Shown: positions 1 through 10,571 of the stretch, one piece after another | Layout of the letters: every line of letters starts with the position of its first letter | Position numbering within the stretch: position 1 is the stretch's first letter | Origin: Dentipellis sp. KUC8613 | Taxonomy: Eukaryota; Basidiomycota; Agaricomycetes; Russulales; Hericiaceae | NCBI GenBank assembly: GCA_002286715.1 | Contig: NSJX01000058.1 | Coordinates: 1 to 62,644 of the forward strand | DNA length: 62,644 bases | Direction of reading: 5' to 3' | The notes under the pieces: generated by a model | Seen by the model: the letters and a program-made list of their open reading frames with translations, nothing else | Database searches by the model: none | What the model was told of the DNA's origin: nothing | Made by a program: the position numbers and the translations under genes

Positions 1-240
1 GAGAGATGAGCAGAGGCACTGGCAGTCAGATAGAACCACAAGGGACTATGGATTGCAAAGTGGTCAAGCTGAGGAACAGCGGTCCTCAGCAGGAGACTTA
101 TAAGTACATGGAGTCGAGGCTGTACAGTAGAGTCAGAGTGACGATGCTGTACAGTAGGAGTCAGAGCGGCTGCGCTGCGCAGCAAGGCAGTGTTGCGCAG
201 CAAGGGCCACAGTAACTAAAGTCCACGGTAACCATATGAT
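1..240. repeat. Repeat-rich DNA with short internal duplications
   Basis: No credible gene is visible. A unit beginning CTGTACAGTAG and ending GAGTCAGAG occurs at 120-138 and again at 147-166, and TGCGCAGCAAG(G) occurs twice between about 175 and 208. The stretch resembles transposon debris, but I cannot assign it to a family. Confidence 0.45.
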
Positions 241-384
241 CAGGATAAATATAGACGAGGCTGTCCATGCAAAGCATGTGAATGTGGAGTGGGAAAGGAA
301 AAAGATAACCCCTTATCGGTTTGTAACAGTAGCTGCGCGACAGACGTTCCCGTTGCGCGCCCCCTGCGCTGTCACGCTGCTCCG

Positions 385-464
385 CATGCCTTCGCGTCTC
401 CCCGCATGCTTTCGCGCCGCCTCACATGCTTTTGCGTCGCCCTGCACGCCTTCATGCCGCCCCG
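385..464. repeat. Four tandem 20-bp units
   Basis: Four consecutive imperfect 20-base units begin at 385, 405, 425 and 445. The units start CATGCCTTCGCG, CATGCTTTCGCG, CATGCTTTTGCG and CACGCCTTCATG. They keep a reading frame open on both strands around 236-1054, but that frame is cysteine/arginine/serine-rich low complexity and not a convincing protein. The rest of 240-1800 holds no recognisable gene. Confidence 0.7.
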
Positions 465-885
465 CTCGCCCTCTCACCACTTCGCACACCTCAGCAACTG
501 CGCGACAGGTGATCGTGCGCACCTCCACCCTGCGCCTCAACGAGGAGGCCCACACCCTCTGGCGCCCCATCGACTCCGCTTCGTACCTTCGTGTCGCGCC
601 TCGCCGTCTTTGTGCCGCTCTTCGCCGTCTTCATGCAGCGCTCCGCTGTCTGTGCTGTCTCGCGTCTTGTCACCCAGTCTTGCGCCGCACTACGCCGCCG
701 CATGCCTCATTGTATCCTCTCTCGTGCTCTGGCCGCTGTCTGGCGCTGCTGCCGCCCTCTCTAGCGCTGCCGCCGATCTCTCTCGCCCCCACACTGGCGG
801 CATCGTGGGCCTCGTGTCTCAATGTTGGGGTAGCTTGTGACATGATATCGTGTCACCGGGACGTCTTGCGTCACGATGCCATGAC

Positions 886-915
886 GTCGGGACACAAGTG
901 TTCCGACGTCCCGAC
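886..915. repeat. Short inverted repeat (hairpin)
   Basis: GTCGGGAC at 886-893 is the perfect reverse complement of GTCCCGAC at 908-915, with a 14-base spacer. Further GACGTC palindromes lie close by. It could be a transposon end or a chance hairpin in repetitive DNA. Confidence 0.4.
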
Positions 916-1802
916 ATCGCGTGTCGTATCAAATATAATCCAAGATGGGATCCAGCATCTTACTGAAGCGATACTTCAACTAAGATTGCCATGCGGTCAA
1001 TTATATATTCTGCATGTATATTTAGAAATCCGGCATGGAATTTACCGGCAATGACATGCAGATTCAATTTCAGATGAAATTGCGGATTTACTCCTGGACC
1101 ACACGATGGATTTATTCTGGAATATGTTTTAAATGAGACCACAAAACTAGCCACGGTTATACTTTTGAGTATATTGGGATCTAATACAGGGAACAATCGG
1201 CGTACGGCTCATGAGTGTATTGAAATCCTATATGAAAACTCCTCTTGAATATGCCCCAGTGTTTTACTTGATATGCATCTCAAATGAGCTCCAAAAAATG
1301 ACTGAAGGAGCTTCTTCTTGTGCAATCCCGGTGTGGAAGCCGGTTCTATAGTGAACTTATCGTCGCTCGACGTAGGAATGAGATCTTCATTATCGCAGGG
1401 TGTTTGCTAAGGTAATAATGTGGACAACATATTAACTAAAGCCATTATTTTGTATGCAGGTGTTTGTGGATTTATTTAGCTAGAAAATCTACGTTCAATT
1501 GCCATGCAATCATCGATCTAATCGCCTTTTGCCCACAGTGTCTGAAATTAATAAAACAATAAATAATGACCAGTATAAGGCCCTATATATCGAGGCATCT
1601 ACGGGAGCTACGGTAGGCAACAGGCAGCTATGGGCTACTACGGGCTCACTTCTCAGGATCTATGGGCATCTATGGTAGCTTACAAACTAGGTACCATGAT
1701 GATTACCTCTACCGCATCTTTGGGCTCTTTTAGGACTATAATAGACTAAAATTTTCTACGGTATCTATATATAGTATGATCAGTGTTTCCTGATGTGCTA
1801 AA

Positions 1803-2021
1803 GGTGCAATTACCGATTTTTACAAGGCTCATCCCAAGGCTGCACGCCCACCCAACCTACGTGGTCTCTTTGACCTTGATGCTGTCCACGCTGACCACGC
1901 GCTCCAGGTGCAAGCGCGCCATAAAGAGGGGGTGATGTTACGGGTTGTTCCATTTTTGCTGGACTTAGTCCAAGCCATCAGGGCCCGGAGTCCTTCGGCA
2001 GTGCAAGAGCCCGGCCCCTAG
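1803..2021 (+). pseudogene. Ty3/Gypsy chromovirus pol, C-terminal relic
   Basis: An open stretch without a start encodes the extreme C-terminus of a chromovirus polyprotein: GAITDFYK, then RPPNLRGLF and HALQVQAR, ending at TAG 2019-2021. The same region of the element at 56.9-61 kb reads GAITDFYK, RPPNLRGLL and HALQEKAR, so the two belong to related families. Everything upstream (integrase, reverse transcriptase, gag) is missing, and homology starts abruptly at about 1803. As in the 56 kb element, the last codons of pol lie inside the LTR. The piece is dead. Confidence 0.85.
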
Positions 2022-2328
2022 TGTACAGCATCCCTGTTCATGTGATTCTTGCTCTCATTCCCACCAGATCGCATCATCATTGCACCATTGCACTGTTTTC
2101 CTGTTTCGGACTACTTTACTCTCATGACCCACTAGTTTCCCCTGTCACATATAGTCCATGCCCCAGTAGCTAGTTCCCTAGACTGTCCTCTTCGTCTGTA
2201 CCCCATAGGTAGCTGGAATACACCTGCCTCTGTGCTGCACTCGTCTGTCACTCTCCTTCCTTGCTCTCTTAGTTGTTGTTGTGGTGACTTGGGTGGCAAC
2301 TCTTGTTCCCATTCCAGCGCCCTTGACA
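1936..2328 (+). mobile_element. 3' LTR of the truncated chromovirus
   Basis: The LTR starts TGTTACGG directly after a purine tract (AAAGAGGGGGTGA) and ends CCTTGACA. The 56 kb element has AGAGAGGGGGTGA before TGTCAAGG and ends CTTGACA. Near the 3' end both share GGTGACTTGGGTGG. At about 393 bp it is less than half the length of the 822-bp LTR at 56 kb, and it is strongly diverged. Confidence 0.75.
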
Positions 2329-2443
2329 TGTATAAATATCTGTGACTGAATGAAACTGTCTGTTTTTCAGCCCAATCTGACATGCAAAAGTTTTCAAGAT
2401 GTATTGCCAAATAAGTATATAAATGTATAAGTAGATAATCAGA

Positions 2444-5154
2444 CTAGAATTCATCTTCATCACTGCTTTGTCTCTTATTCTTATGATGTTGCCAATATTT
2501 TTCACCATAGTCTAATAGAAGCTCTTCATCTTTTTCAATCCTATGCTTTGCAAAAAGAGCAATTCTTTGATCTCCATTGACAGCAATCACTGAAAACCAA
2601 TTAACAAGTTTCAGCTTGTAATAAAAGAAAAGGTTCAACTCATTGCTTCAACATTGGTTTTCTGTTTGAGGCTTGGATGATTGAGATATCTTGTTTCATT
2701 GCCTAATTTCATTCCATCTATATAAGTCTTGAGATCATGATCAAAGCCATAGTTCAGGTCAAGATATTTCTCAATCACACTAAGATGCAATTGAGTTGAG
2801 AATAAATCAAAATATCAAATTTAATGTACTCAGAGTGTTGCTCATTGGGTATAATTTCACCTGTATACTCTACTAGGCATGTTAACCTTGTGAATAGAAG
2901 ATCAAGCAATAGTTTACCTCCAATGAAAGCACTTTTTCTAATTTTCTTAGATGCAAATGCACCTGACCCATATTTGGCTCTCTTGATGATAAGCCTCTAT
3001 AGCAACTTCAGTATCTTGTTATATAAATGACAGCTCATTACCTGTGGCAGATCAACTTGCATGATCATATTTGTACAAGATTTCATAGCTATTAAATTGT
3101 ATTAGCTTGATATTTTGTCCTAAAAAACTTCAAGATCACATCTGCATATACAATATGAATATGTAATCAAAATAAAATCACTGCTGCACTTACTTTGCTC
3201 CACAATTGCATAACTCAGGATCACATTCCTTCTGAATCCTTTGACAAGGACAATTTTCACTACTCTTGCAAGCAGCACCTTTGTTCATACTTTTGCCCTT
3301 GCTGTGACTTTTACAATTGCAACCTGTCCATCTCAATTGGCCTACACAGTGATGGACATCAACTTAATTCTAATATACATAAAAAACATTCATACACTTA
3401 GCACTGCACTGGCACATTCTTGAACAGTGTAGCTTGTTTACATAGCAAGGACATTCAGGACCACAAGGTCCAAAATGATTGCAAGGACCTATTCTGAAAT
3501 GTAATAATCAATCATCAGTTGTACCACTGAACAAAAATAATCAAGATTACTGTGCATATGTCATATGCCTTTCAGGTCCAATAGAATCCACTAGATATTA
3601 ACTATTAGCATACATAATGTCTTGAAGATCATGTTACTAACCAAATTCAATATTCATGTCTCTGTTCCTCACATGTCTGTCTGTAGATGTCTCTAATATA
3701 TTTTCATCTGGGAAAATTTGACACCGGTAATGGTATACCTTTGACAAAAAGTGAATACATTAAAGGATCATACAGAGATAAACTTACTTCAAAGCATGGT
3801 TTCTGACATATGATTGCTAGATTACATGGAGATTCATCTGGAATGATCTCCAACACTGTCTGAAAATCAGCAATCTCAGAATCATCCCATTCTGTCACCA
3901 TGACCTCAATACCCTAGAAAACAAAAGGATAAGAAAATACAATGTGATGTCTAGATACATGCAGCACTTGCATCCTGACTCTTCTCGATGTGCCGAAAAC
4001 AAGAGGTACAGCATGGATGCCAGCCATCCCGTGTTTGAAGATCCAAACTCTTGCTTTGGGCCTTTCGCGCACTTGGTTTTGCATGGGGGCCCACTTCACC
4101 AGAAGGTACATCAGGCAGGTGCTACACCACAGCATCTATGAAACTCACCATGCACAGGGCAATAAGCATGTATACAGCTCAAGTTTCCGCAGAATAGTGG
4201 CAGAAGCGAGTGAATTCTTCCCTTCAGATCACCTGCTCTGGGTACAAATGAAATATTAGGATGAGGATCAGGCGAGAGATCCGACAATGCAGCTCCGGGC
4301 CAGACAATCAGATCGCTAAGCCACATCAGTGTTGGTCGTGACACAGATGTGAACATGTGTTACCGCTGCATAGTGTCCCATAAGATCCCAGCTTCATTCC
4401 CCCTTCGCGCATTTGGAAGCAGGCAGAGCCGGTCAATCATGCTGATAGACAGTCCCTGACCGTGATACAATCGGCGGAGTGCCTCAAGCCGGATGAGCTC
4501 AACTACAGACAGGCAGGTAGACAGTAAGCGTGCATATCCATCATGAAGCCTAAAAGGATACTCACCGTCAGGATCCTTCTGCTCATGCTGCCATGCAAAG
4601 CCAATGTACCAATCTTTTGGCATCTTGGAGATGTAATCAAACATAGAGTCATCTGCATATGGGATAAATTGCAGCCTGTCAGAGGCTGCAGGGTCTTGCG
4701 GGTGTCTGGAAATACAGGTATCGGCAGGGGTGCAGCTTTCATAGGGTGTATGAGGCTGCACGGAGGTCCGAGTTATTGTATCGCAGACAGGAATATATGA
4801 CATCATCCTAGTACGCATGGTTATCACTGTAAGGCAGTCAGAGTCATCAGAGCGCGACAAGTAGTCGTCGTCAGAACCCAGTAGATCGTCCAGGTAGAGT
4901 GAATATCCAGAATGCAAGTCGTTGGAGCGCAGGGAAGCATACGGCCGGGCAAGCGAGTCAAGAGCTTGCAGAGCGTCTCGGCACCCCCAGGTATAGAATT
5001 CGGTCCACACTCTTTGATAGATTGAGATGGCCCCCGCCAGCAGTTGGTCGTCTTTGGGTATACCTGGCGTCGCGCTTGGATCAGCAAGCGTTTCCTCATC
5101 GTCAAAGGGTGTGGTGCTTGGTGCAGAGCTGTCCGTGAAGTTGTGTGAGTCCAT
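2444..5154 (-). CDS. EZH2-like SET-domain (histone H3K27 methyltransferase family) protein
   Basis: This is a many-exon gene read from 5154 down to the TAG at 2444-2446. Recognisable parts, in order, are: an N-terminal exon (5154 to about 4372); a Cys/His exon with CIHAYCPVHG (about 4165); a WHPCCTSCF segment (about 4030); WDDSEIADFQ and SPCNLAIICQKPCFEV (about 3885-3790); two pre-SET CXC clusters, CNHFGPCGPECPCY (about 3490) and CPCQRIQKECDPELCNCG (about 3240-3190); and a SET domain (about 2995-2450) with GEYTGEII, GNETRYLNH, VNGDQRIALFA and EELLLDY. This order matches E(z)/EZH2, the catalytic subunit of PRC2. Most introns are about 50 bp with GT-AG ends. The junction near 3120-3160 was not resolved cleanly and may hide an in-frame stop. 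The usual NHS...PNC of SET is NHP and lacks the cysteine, so activity is uncertain. The last 1.5 kb is much more AT-rich than the first 1.2 kb. Confidence 0.8.
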
Positions 5155-5646
5155 GGGAATCGGCTACAGATAGACAGTCGATGGTGGCGTAGAATTGACG
5201 GGGGACAGAGCTCGCGCCGCCAACGTGGTATCGGATCGTAGTGTCGCCAGACGAGACCTACTGAAAAGGTCGACGACGGCCTCCAAGCAGTGTTGTAGAG
5301 ATATTTCGAAACATAGAAGAAGTTCCAACTCACCTACAATAAGATTAGGAAAGGTCTCGGTAGGACTTTACGATGAAGGACCCCGATGAGCATACCCTTT
5401 TAACAGATTGAAGGTTCGAGGACTCACGGCGCGAAGATTCCTCCCTTTACTTCGATTCGAGTCAGTCAGGTCAAATGACAGGGCTGTCGATCGACGATCT
5501 TCAGGTCTATTTCCTCAGTCTTCGGGTGTATGTGGGCAAGGTTAGCGATGTAGATCATCCAAGTGTTTGTGCTCTGTTTGCATCGGCGCGGGAGCCATGC
5601 ACGCGCGCCTGTCTGTCTTTGCCTGCTCGCTGCCGCCGCCTTCACC
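5155..5646. promoter_or_regulatory. Shared divergent promoter region
   Basis: These 492 bases separate the start of the EZH2-like gene (-) from the Atg18 start (+) and must hold both promoters. No clear TATA box or repeated motif was seen. Confidence 0.4.
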
Positions 5647-7274
5647 ATGCAGCGCACCAACTCCAACATGCTCTTTGCAAACTTCAACCAGGATTTTACG
5701 TATGTCTCTAACCTGTCTTTCGTTCATTCTGCCTGCAGCTGCTGACACAACGCAGGTGCATATCGGTCGGGACTCGGAAGGGATACAGCATCACGAACTG
5801 CGACCCATTCGGCCGGGTCTATACCATGAGTATGTACACTATCCTCCCTGAAAACGGTCGCATCTGATTCATCTGTAGACGATGGAGCGCGCGGTATTGT
5901 GGAAATGCTGTTCTGCACGTCACTTATTGCTTTGGTCGGCGCTGCAGATCAACCGTCGTCCAGTCCACGGAAGTTGCAGATTGTGAACACAAAGGTGTGT
6001 GCCACGCATATTCCTTCCCAGATATAGTCTCACATTACTTTCAGCGTCAATCCATGATCTGTGAACTCTTATTTCCGTCGTCCATCCTGGCCGTGAAGCT
6101 CAACCGCAAGACGTTAGTGATCGTGCTCGAGAACGAGATCTACATCTACGACATCTCCAATATGCGGTTGCAGCACGTCATAGAGACCACTCCAAATCCC
6201 GAAGGTGCGTCTCTTTCGTTTGCTGTGTGCTTCGCGACTCACGCCGACATTCAGCTATCGTCGCGCTCTCTCCCTCTGCCGACAACTCCTACCTCGCATA
6301 CCCGTCACCACTTCCCACACCCACGCCACTCTCCTCACAACCACCTTCTCAGCCTGCGCCTGCCGCCCAGAGCACTCCCACTGGCGACGTGCTCCTCTTT
6401 TCAACGAAAACGCTCTCCGTGACACAGCTCATCCGCGCGCACAAGGCGCCCCTCTCCGCACTCGCGCTGAACAGTACCGGCACACTACTCGCTACATCAT
6501 CCGAGAAAGGCACCGTCATTCGCGTATGGAGCGTCCCCGGTGCAGAGAAGCTATACCAGTTCCGCCGCGGTACACGCGAGGCACGGATATATTCTATGAA
6601 CTTCAACATCGTGAGTACGCTGCTGGCCGTGAGCAGCGCGCATGACACGGTACACATCTTCAAGCTTGGCACGCAGCGTGGAGGTCCTGCAAGTGCGAGT
6701 TCTAGCGGGACGGGGAGGGTGGAAGATGCGAGCCCATCAGGAAGCGTGGACAGTCGAGAAGGTGCGGGCGCGATGGAGGGTGGGTACGACGCGTTCATTG
6801 ATGGGAAGAAGAAGAACGGCGTCTCGTGAGTAATCTCCTCCGTGTTTTGGAATGCGTTCTGAAGCTTCAGGCAGGTCGAGCCTGCGCCGCAAGTCGCTGC
6901 ACCTCACAAAGAACCTGACATCATCCGTGGGCGGATATCTCCCGAACACGCTCACTGAGATGTGGGAGCCTTCACGTGATTTCGCGTATCTCAAGCTTCC
7001 GACAAGCGGCGCCCGGTGTATCGTCGCGCTCAGCGGGTAGGTCTTTCCATAGTTTGGTTATGCGAAAAGCTAACCTCTGTGTGCAGGACGATGCCGCAGG
7101 TCATGGTGGTCTCATCAGAGGGCTACTTCTACTCGTACAATATTGATCTGGAGAACGGCGGCGAATGCCAACTTATGAAACAATATTCGTAAGTCTTCGT
7201 CTCATTGTCCCAACCTCACTCGCTTACTGTATTCTAGCCTACTCGACTCGGGCGACGAAACCACAAACGAATAA
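5647..7274 (+). CDS. ATG18: Autophagy protein Atg18 (PROPPIN, WD40 type)
   Basis: The PROPPIN beta-propeller binds PI3P and PI(3,5)P2 and acts in autophagosome formation and vacuole homeostasis. Exons read as 5647-5699, 5756-5829, 5879-5994, 6045-6204, 6255-6825, 6875-7036, 7087-7188 and 7238-7274, all in frame. The protein starts [20 protein letters not shown], continues [19 protein letters not shown], carries [20 protein letters not shown] and ends [12 protein letters not shown]. The diagnostic lipid-binding motif FRRG is present as [20 protein letters not shown] proline/serine-rich loop (residues about 155-180) and a serine/glycine-rich insert (about 290-320) interrupt the blades, as is common in fungi. 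About 440 residues is normal for the family. The acceptor at 6874 was chosen because the AG at 6870 breaks the frame. Confidence 0.95.
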
Positions 7275-7747
7275 ACTCATGAATGGCTGGCCCTTTTCGT
7301 TCCCTTCCTTAGTCTCTTCCATCTATCTAGCAGGACCCTCTTTTATTCCCGTTTCTCTTCGGTGTGTATACGTACTCGTATCGTTCATAGTCAGGTCAAT
7401 CCCTATCCTACCTCTTCTCGCGAAGTATAATGAGTGAGTTGTCCGTGGAAACGTAGTGTGTATTATTAAGTAGCAAGAACCCGTAATGACAACCCGGAGT
7501 GGACTATGTTGATGACGTAGCGCAGCGTGTTTATTCGACTTGGAGGAGCCACGATTTGACTGTGCTTTGACACAGACCTTACCGAATCGTTTGACGTACA
7601 CGAACCAAGGCAGACGTTCGGAAAGAGAGCTCCATAGATTCAAACCGACATTGTCGAAATGGATTTTGAGGAGTCAAGGAGTACATCTCAGCCCGTAGTC
7701 GTGTATACATCGTAATTTTCAAATCTTGGGAACCCCAAGCGATACTC
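7275..7747. other. Convergent intergenic region, Atg18/MFS transporter
   Basis: The 3' ends of two converging genes face each other here. No further gene or repeat was seen. Confidence 0.5.
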
Positions 7748-9633
7748 CTAGAGATAATATCTGAAATGTGGGTGTCTGCGAAGGTATGTCAGCCTGCCAT
7801 CCAGGCGGATTCTGACGGACACTCACCTGTCGCCGAGATCACCCAGCTCCTCCCCAAGCATGTTGCCCTCTTTCGCTCCTGCCTCATCCCCGACCTCTGC
7901 GGCCCTTGCATCCCTCAGCGCGTTGTCCCGCTTATACGACCACCACAATGCCGTGCCAGATACCAGCGCGATCACATAGCATGCGAGGTTGACGCCATGC
8001 CCTTGTACATAACGAGGGCCCCATTCGGCACGGTAGATCTGGCCGGAGACGGTTCCACCAATGCTGCCCATGGAGAAGATGAATCCCGTTGCGGCAGCGC
8101 GCTTATTCGAGCCAGCGACGTTGGACGAGAGCCACGCCCAGATGATCGAAATCGGGAGGAACCTACGGTGGTGGACGCCCACGTTAGGACTCTGGGAACA
8201 TGAGGAGAGAAAGCGAAGTACCCACATGAACATGATGAAGAAGAACATGACATAGCGCACGACGAGGTTCTCAACCGCCATGAGGACGATCAGTGCCACC
8301 ATCGTTATGCACACACCAACGATATAATGCCAGTACCACCGCTTATACCGGTCCGCAGTCCACCCGCCCACAAGCACGATCACAAACCCAAAGCCATACG
8401 GCGGGCACGCCATCAGGGTCGCCGACGTACCCTTGTATCCCAGGCCGGTGACCACGCTTGGGAGACTCAGGATGACGCTGTACACGGGGATGTAGGTCGA
8501 GATGTAGATGAGGCCCCAGAGGTAGGTGCGCCAGTCGGTAAAGGCGGAGATGATCTGCGAGCGCGAGAAACCCTCGGAGGCCTTGAGCGCGCGGTCGGCT
8601 TCGTTGGTGAGGATGATGATCTGGCGTTCTCTATCTGAAAGGAAGCCCGCCGTGTCGGGGTAGGAGACCATGAAGATCATCGTGAGGAGTCCGAGGCCTG
8701 CGGTGGTGCAGCCTTCGACGATGTAGATCCACCTTGCACAAGGCGATCAGCTCGCCGTATTTCCAAGAGGAAGTCGTCTTACCTCCAACCTTCGATGCCG
8801 TGAGCTCCATCAAGGGTGTGAATAGCTGTGGCGAGCAAACCGCCAAATGCGCCAGTCAGCTGTCCTTTCGAGTCAGCGCACTAGTCGGAAGGAAACAATA
8901 ATAATGTCCTCACAGATACAGAGCTGTACAGAACAGCGAATCGTCGGCCTTGTAGCTGTCGCGGATACCAACAACCAACTAGAGGCTCCTTAGTATCAAT
9001 TCTGAAGACAGAGCGCAGGATGTAATTACCCCAATAGACGATGCCAGGCAGGAATCCTGCCTCCGCAAATCCGAGCCAGAATCGTATCGCAATGAGCGCT
9101 GAAGGACTGTGAACCAGGGCAAACAGCGCGCATATAATACCCCATACAATCTTCACATAATCGAACGTTAGATAAGTAGACTTCATGGAGGATCTGGAGA
9201 CTCACCGTAAGTGCGGGTATGTAGAATCTCGGGCTGGTCCGTCTTAGAATGATATTCGATGGCGTCTCGAAAATGACATATCCAACGAAGAAGACGGAAA
9301 GCGCGGCGTTATACTGCGTGCTCGTCAGACCAAGCGCCTTGTACATGCCCAGTACTTTTGCATTGCCGATATTTGCACTGTTGTGGGAAGATGCGGTAAG
9401 TAGATCGAAGCACATGAAGTGAATATGACGCACCGGTCAATGTATGACGCGAGGTAGAGGATGACAGCGATTGGCATGATATGCCAGTCGACCTTCCTCC
9501 ATGCGCGTGCGATCTCCTCCTTCGAGAAATCAGCAAGTGTAGTCGCCGTGGGGCTCACATGCTCGTCCACCTTCGAATCCGAAGTCGTGGAGACTACTGC
9601 GGAACGAAGCGATCCCTTCTCGTCATAAGCCAT
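7748..9633 (-). CDS. MFS transporter, anion:cation symporter (Dal5-like) family
   Basis: This is a multi-exon plasma-membrane transporter of about 12 helices. The N-terminal cytosolic tail runs into WRKVDWHIMPI and YLASYIDR, a phase-2 intron, then ANIGNAK; this DRxNIGNA motif after helix 1 marks the Dal5/allantoate permease group. Later parts are FVGYVIFETPSNIILRR, WGIICALFAL, GFAEAGFLPGIVYW, FLSDRER and GGWTADRYKRWYW. The final short exon gives RHPHFRYYL with TAG at 7748-7750, the usual C-terminus of these proteins. Members carry allantoate, ureidosuccinate, nicotinate, pantothenate or small peptides; the substrate here cannot be read from sequence. All domains look intact. Confidence 0.9.
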
Positions 9634-10571
9634 GATATCTTGACGCCTATGTCCGCAAGAAGCGACGCAGTCCTGTGAATAAGATCAGTGCGTCCGGATG
9701 ATCGCCGGTGCTGCACATTGCACCGTGAGCGCTTCGAGCGCTTTTGTAGACAGTCGACGCCACGGACGAGCAAGACGAGGATGTCGAATTCGCATGCGGG
9801 AGCACGCAAGATGTTGCGACATAAATGCTTTATGGTAGGTTGGAGGTGCTAGACCACTGCAGCAGGCACGATGCGATGGTTTTTTGACAGGTTTTGTATA
9901 TGTATGGTTCGTCGGCTAATGGAGAACCCGCATTGAAAGCCTCGAGGCACCGAAGAGGACGTTGCCTGTTCTGGAGCGGCTTCGTCCTCTTGTTTCACCA
10001 ACGTTGACGAGGGCTTGGCATGAGATGACAGGCATAACCCGGCGACTGGAACCTGAGCTGCACAAGGCGGATGTGCTAGACCAAAAGGATGTATATACCC
10101 TCATAACAGTACGATACATAGGACGCCTCTAGAAGTTTCATCTTTGTCAATTCTTCAGCACCAAAGACTTACGAGAAGTACTCACCATGAAGTCTAACCC
10201 TATGGCGGATTGTTGCAAGATGGTCACTGGCGCTTGGGCGCTCGAACTACTGCGGCTTCCAAATGTGGCATATTTACCTAACATGGCATGACCGACCGGT
10301 GTTCCCCATGTTTCCGCCTGAAATCACGCTCGTCTTCGACCCTCATCTTCTCGTTCAACTCGAACGTGGCAGTCTTCCTTCACGACCACCGACGACGTTC
10401 ACGACTTTCCTGACCTAGTTCTTCGAGTGTGTTCCACGCAGGCAGGAAAGAGGAAAGGCTCAGAGGTCAAAGCGATCAAAGCGCAGTGCAGCAATCATCT
10501 GCATCCTCCCGTAAAGGTGCGGCACTCCTCCCATCCAGAGTATCAGAAAAAACTCACTATCCGACAGCAGT
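9634..10571. other. Intergenic region with two divergent promoters
   Basis: The region lies between the starts of the MFS transporter (-) and the next gene (+). No credible ORF, repeat or RNA gene was seen. Confidence 0.4.

Noticed and set aside
236..1054. 272-codon ORF on the + strand
   Set aside because: It is made of short tandem repeats with arginine/alanine/cysteine-rich low complexity, overlaps similar open frames on both strands, and has no family resemblance.
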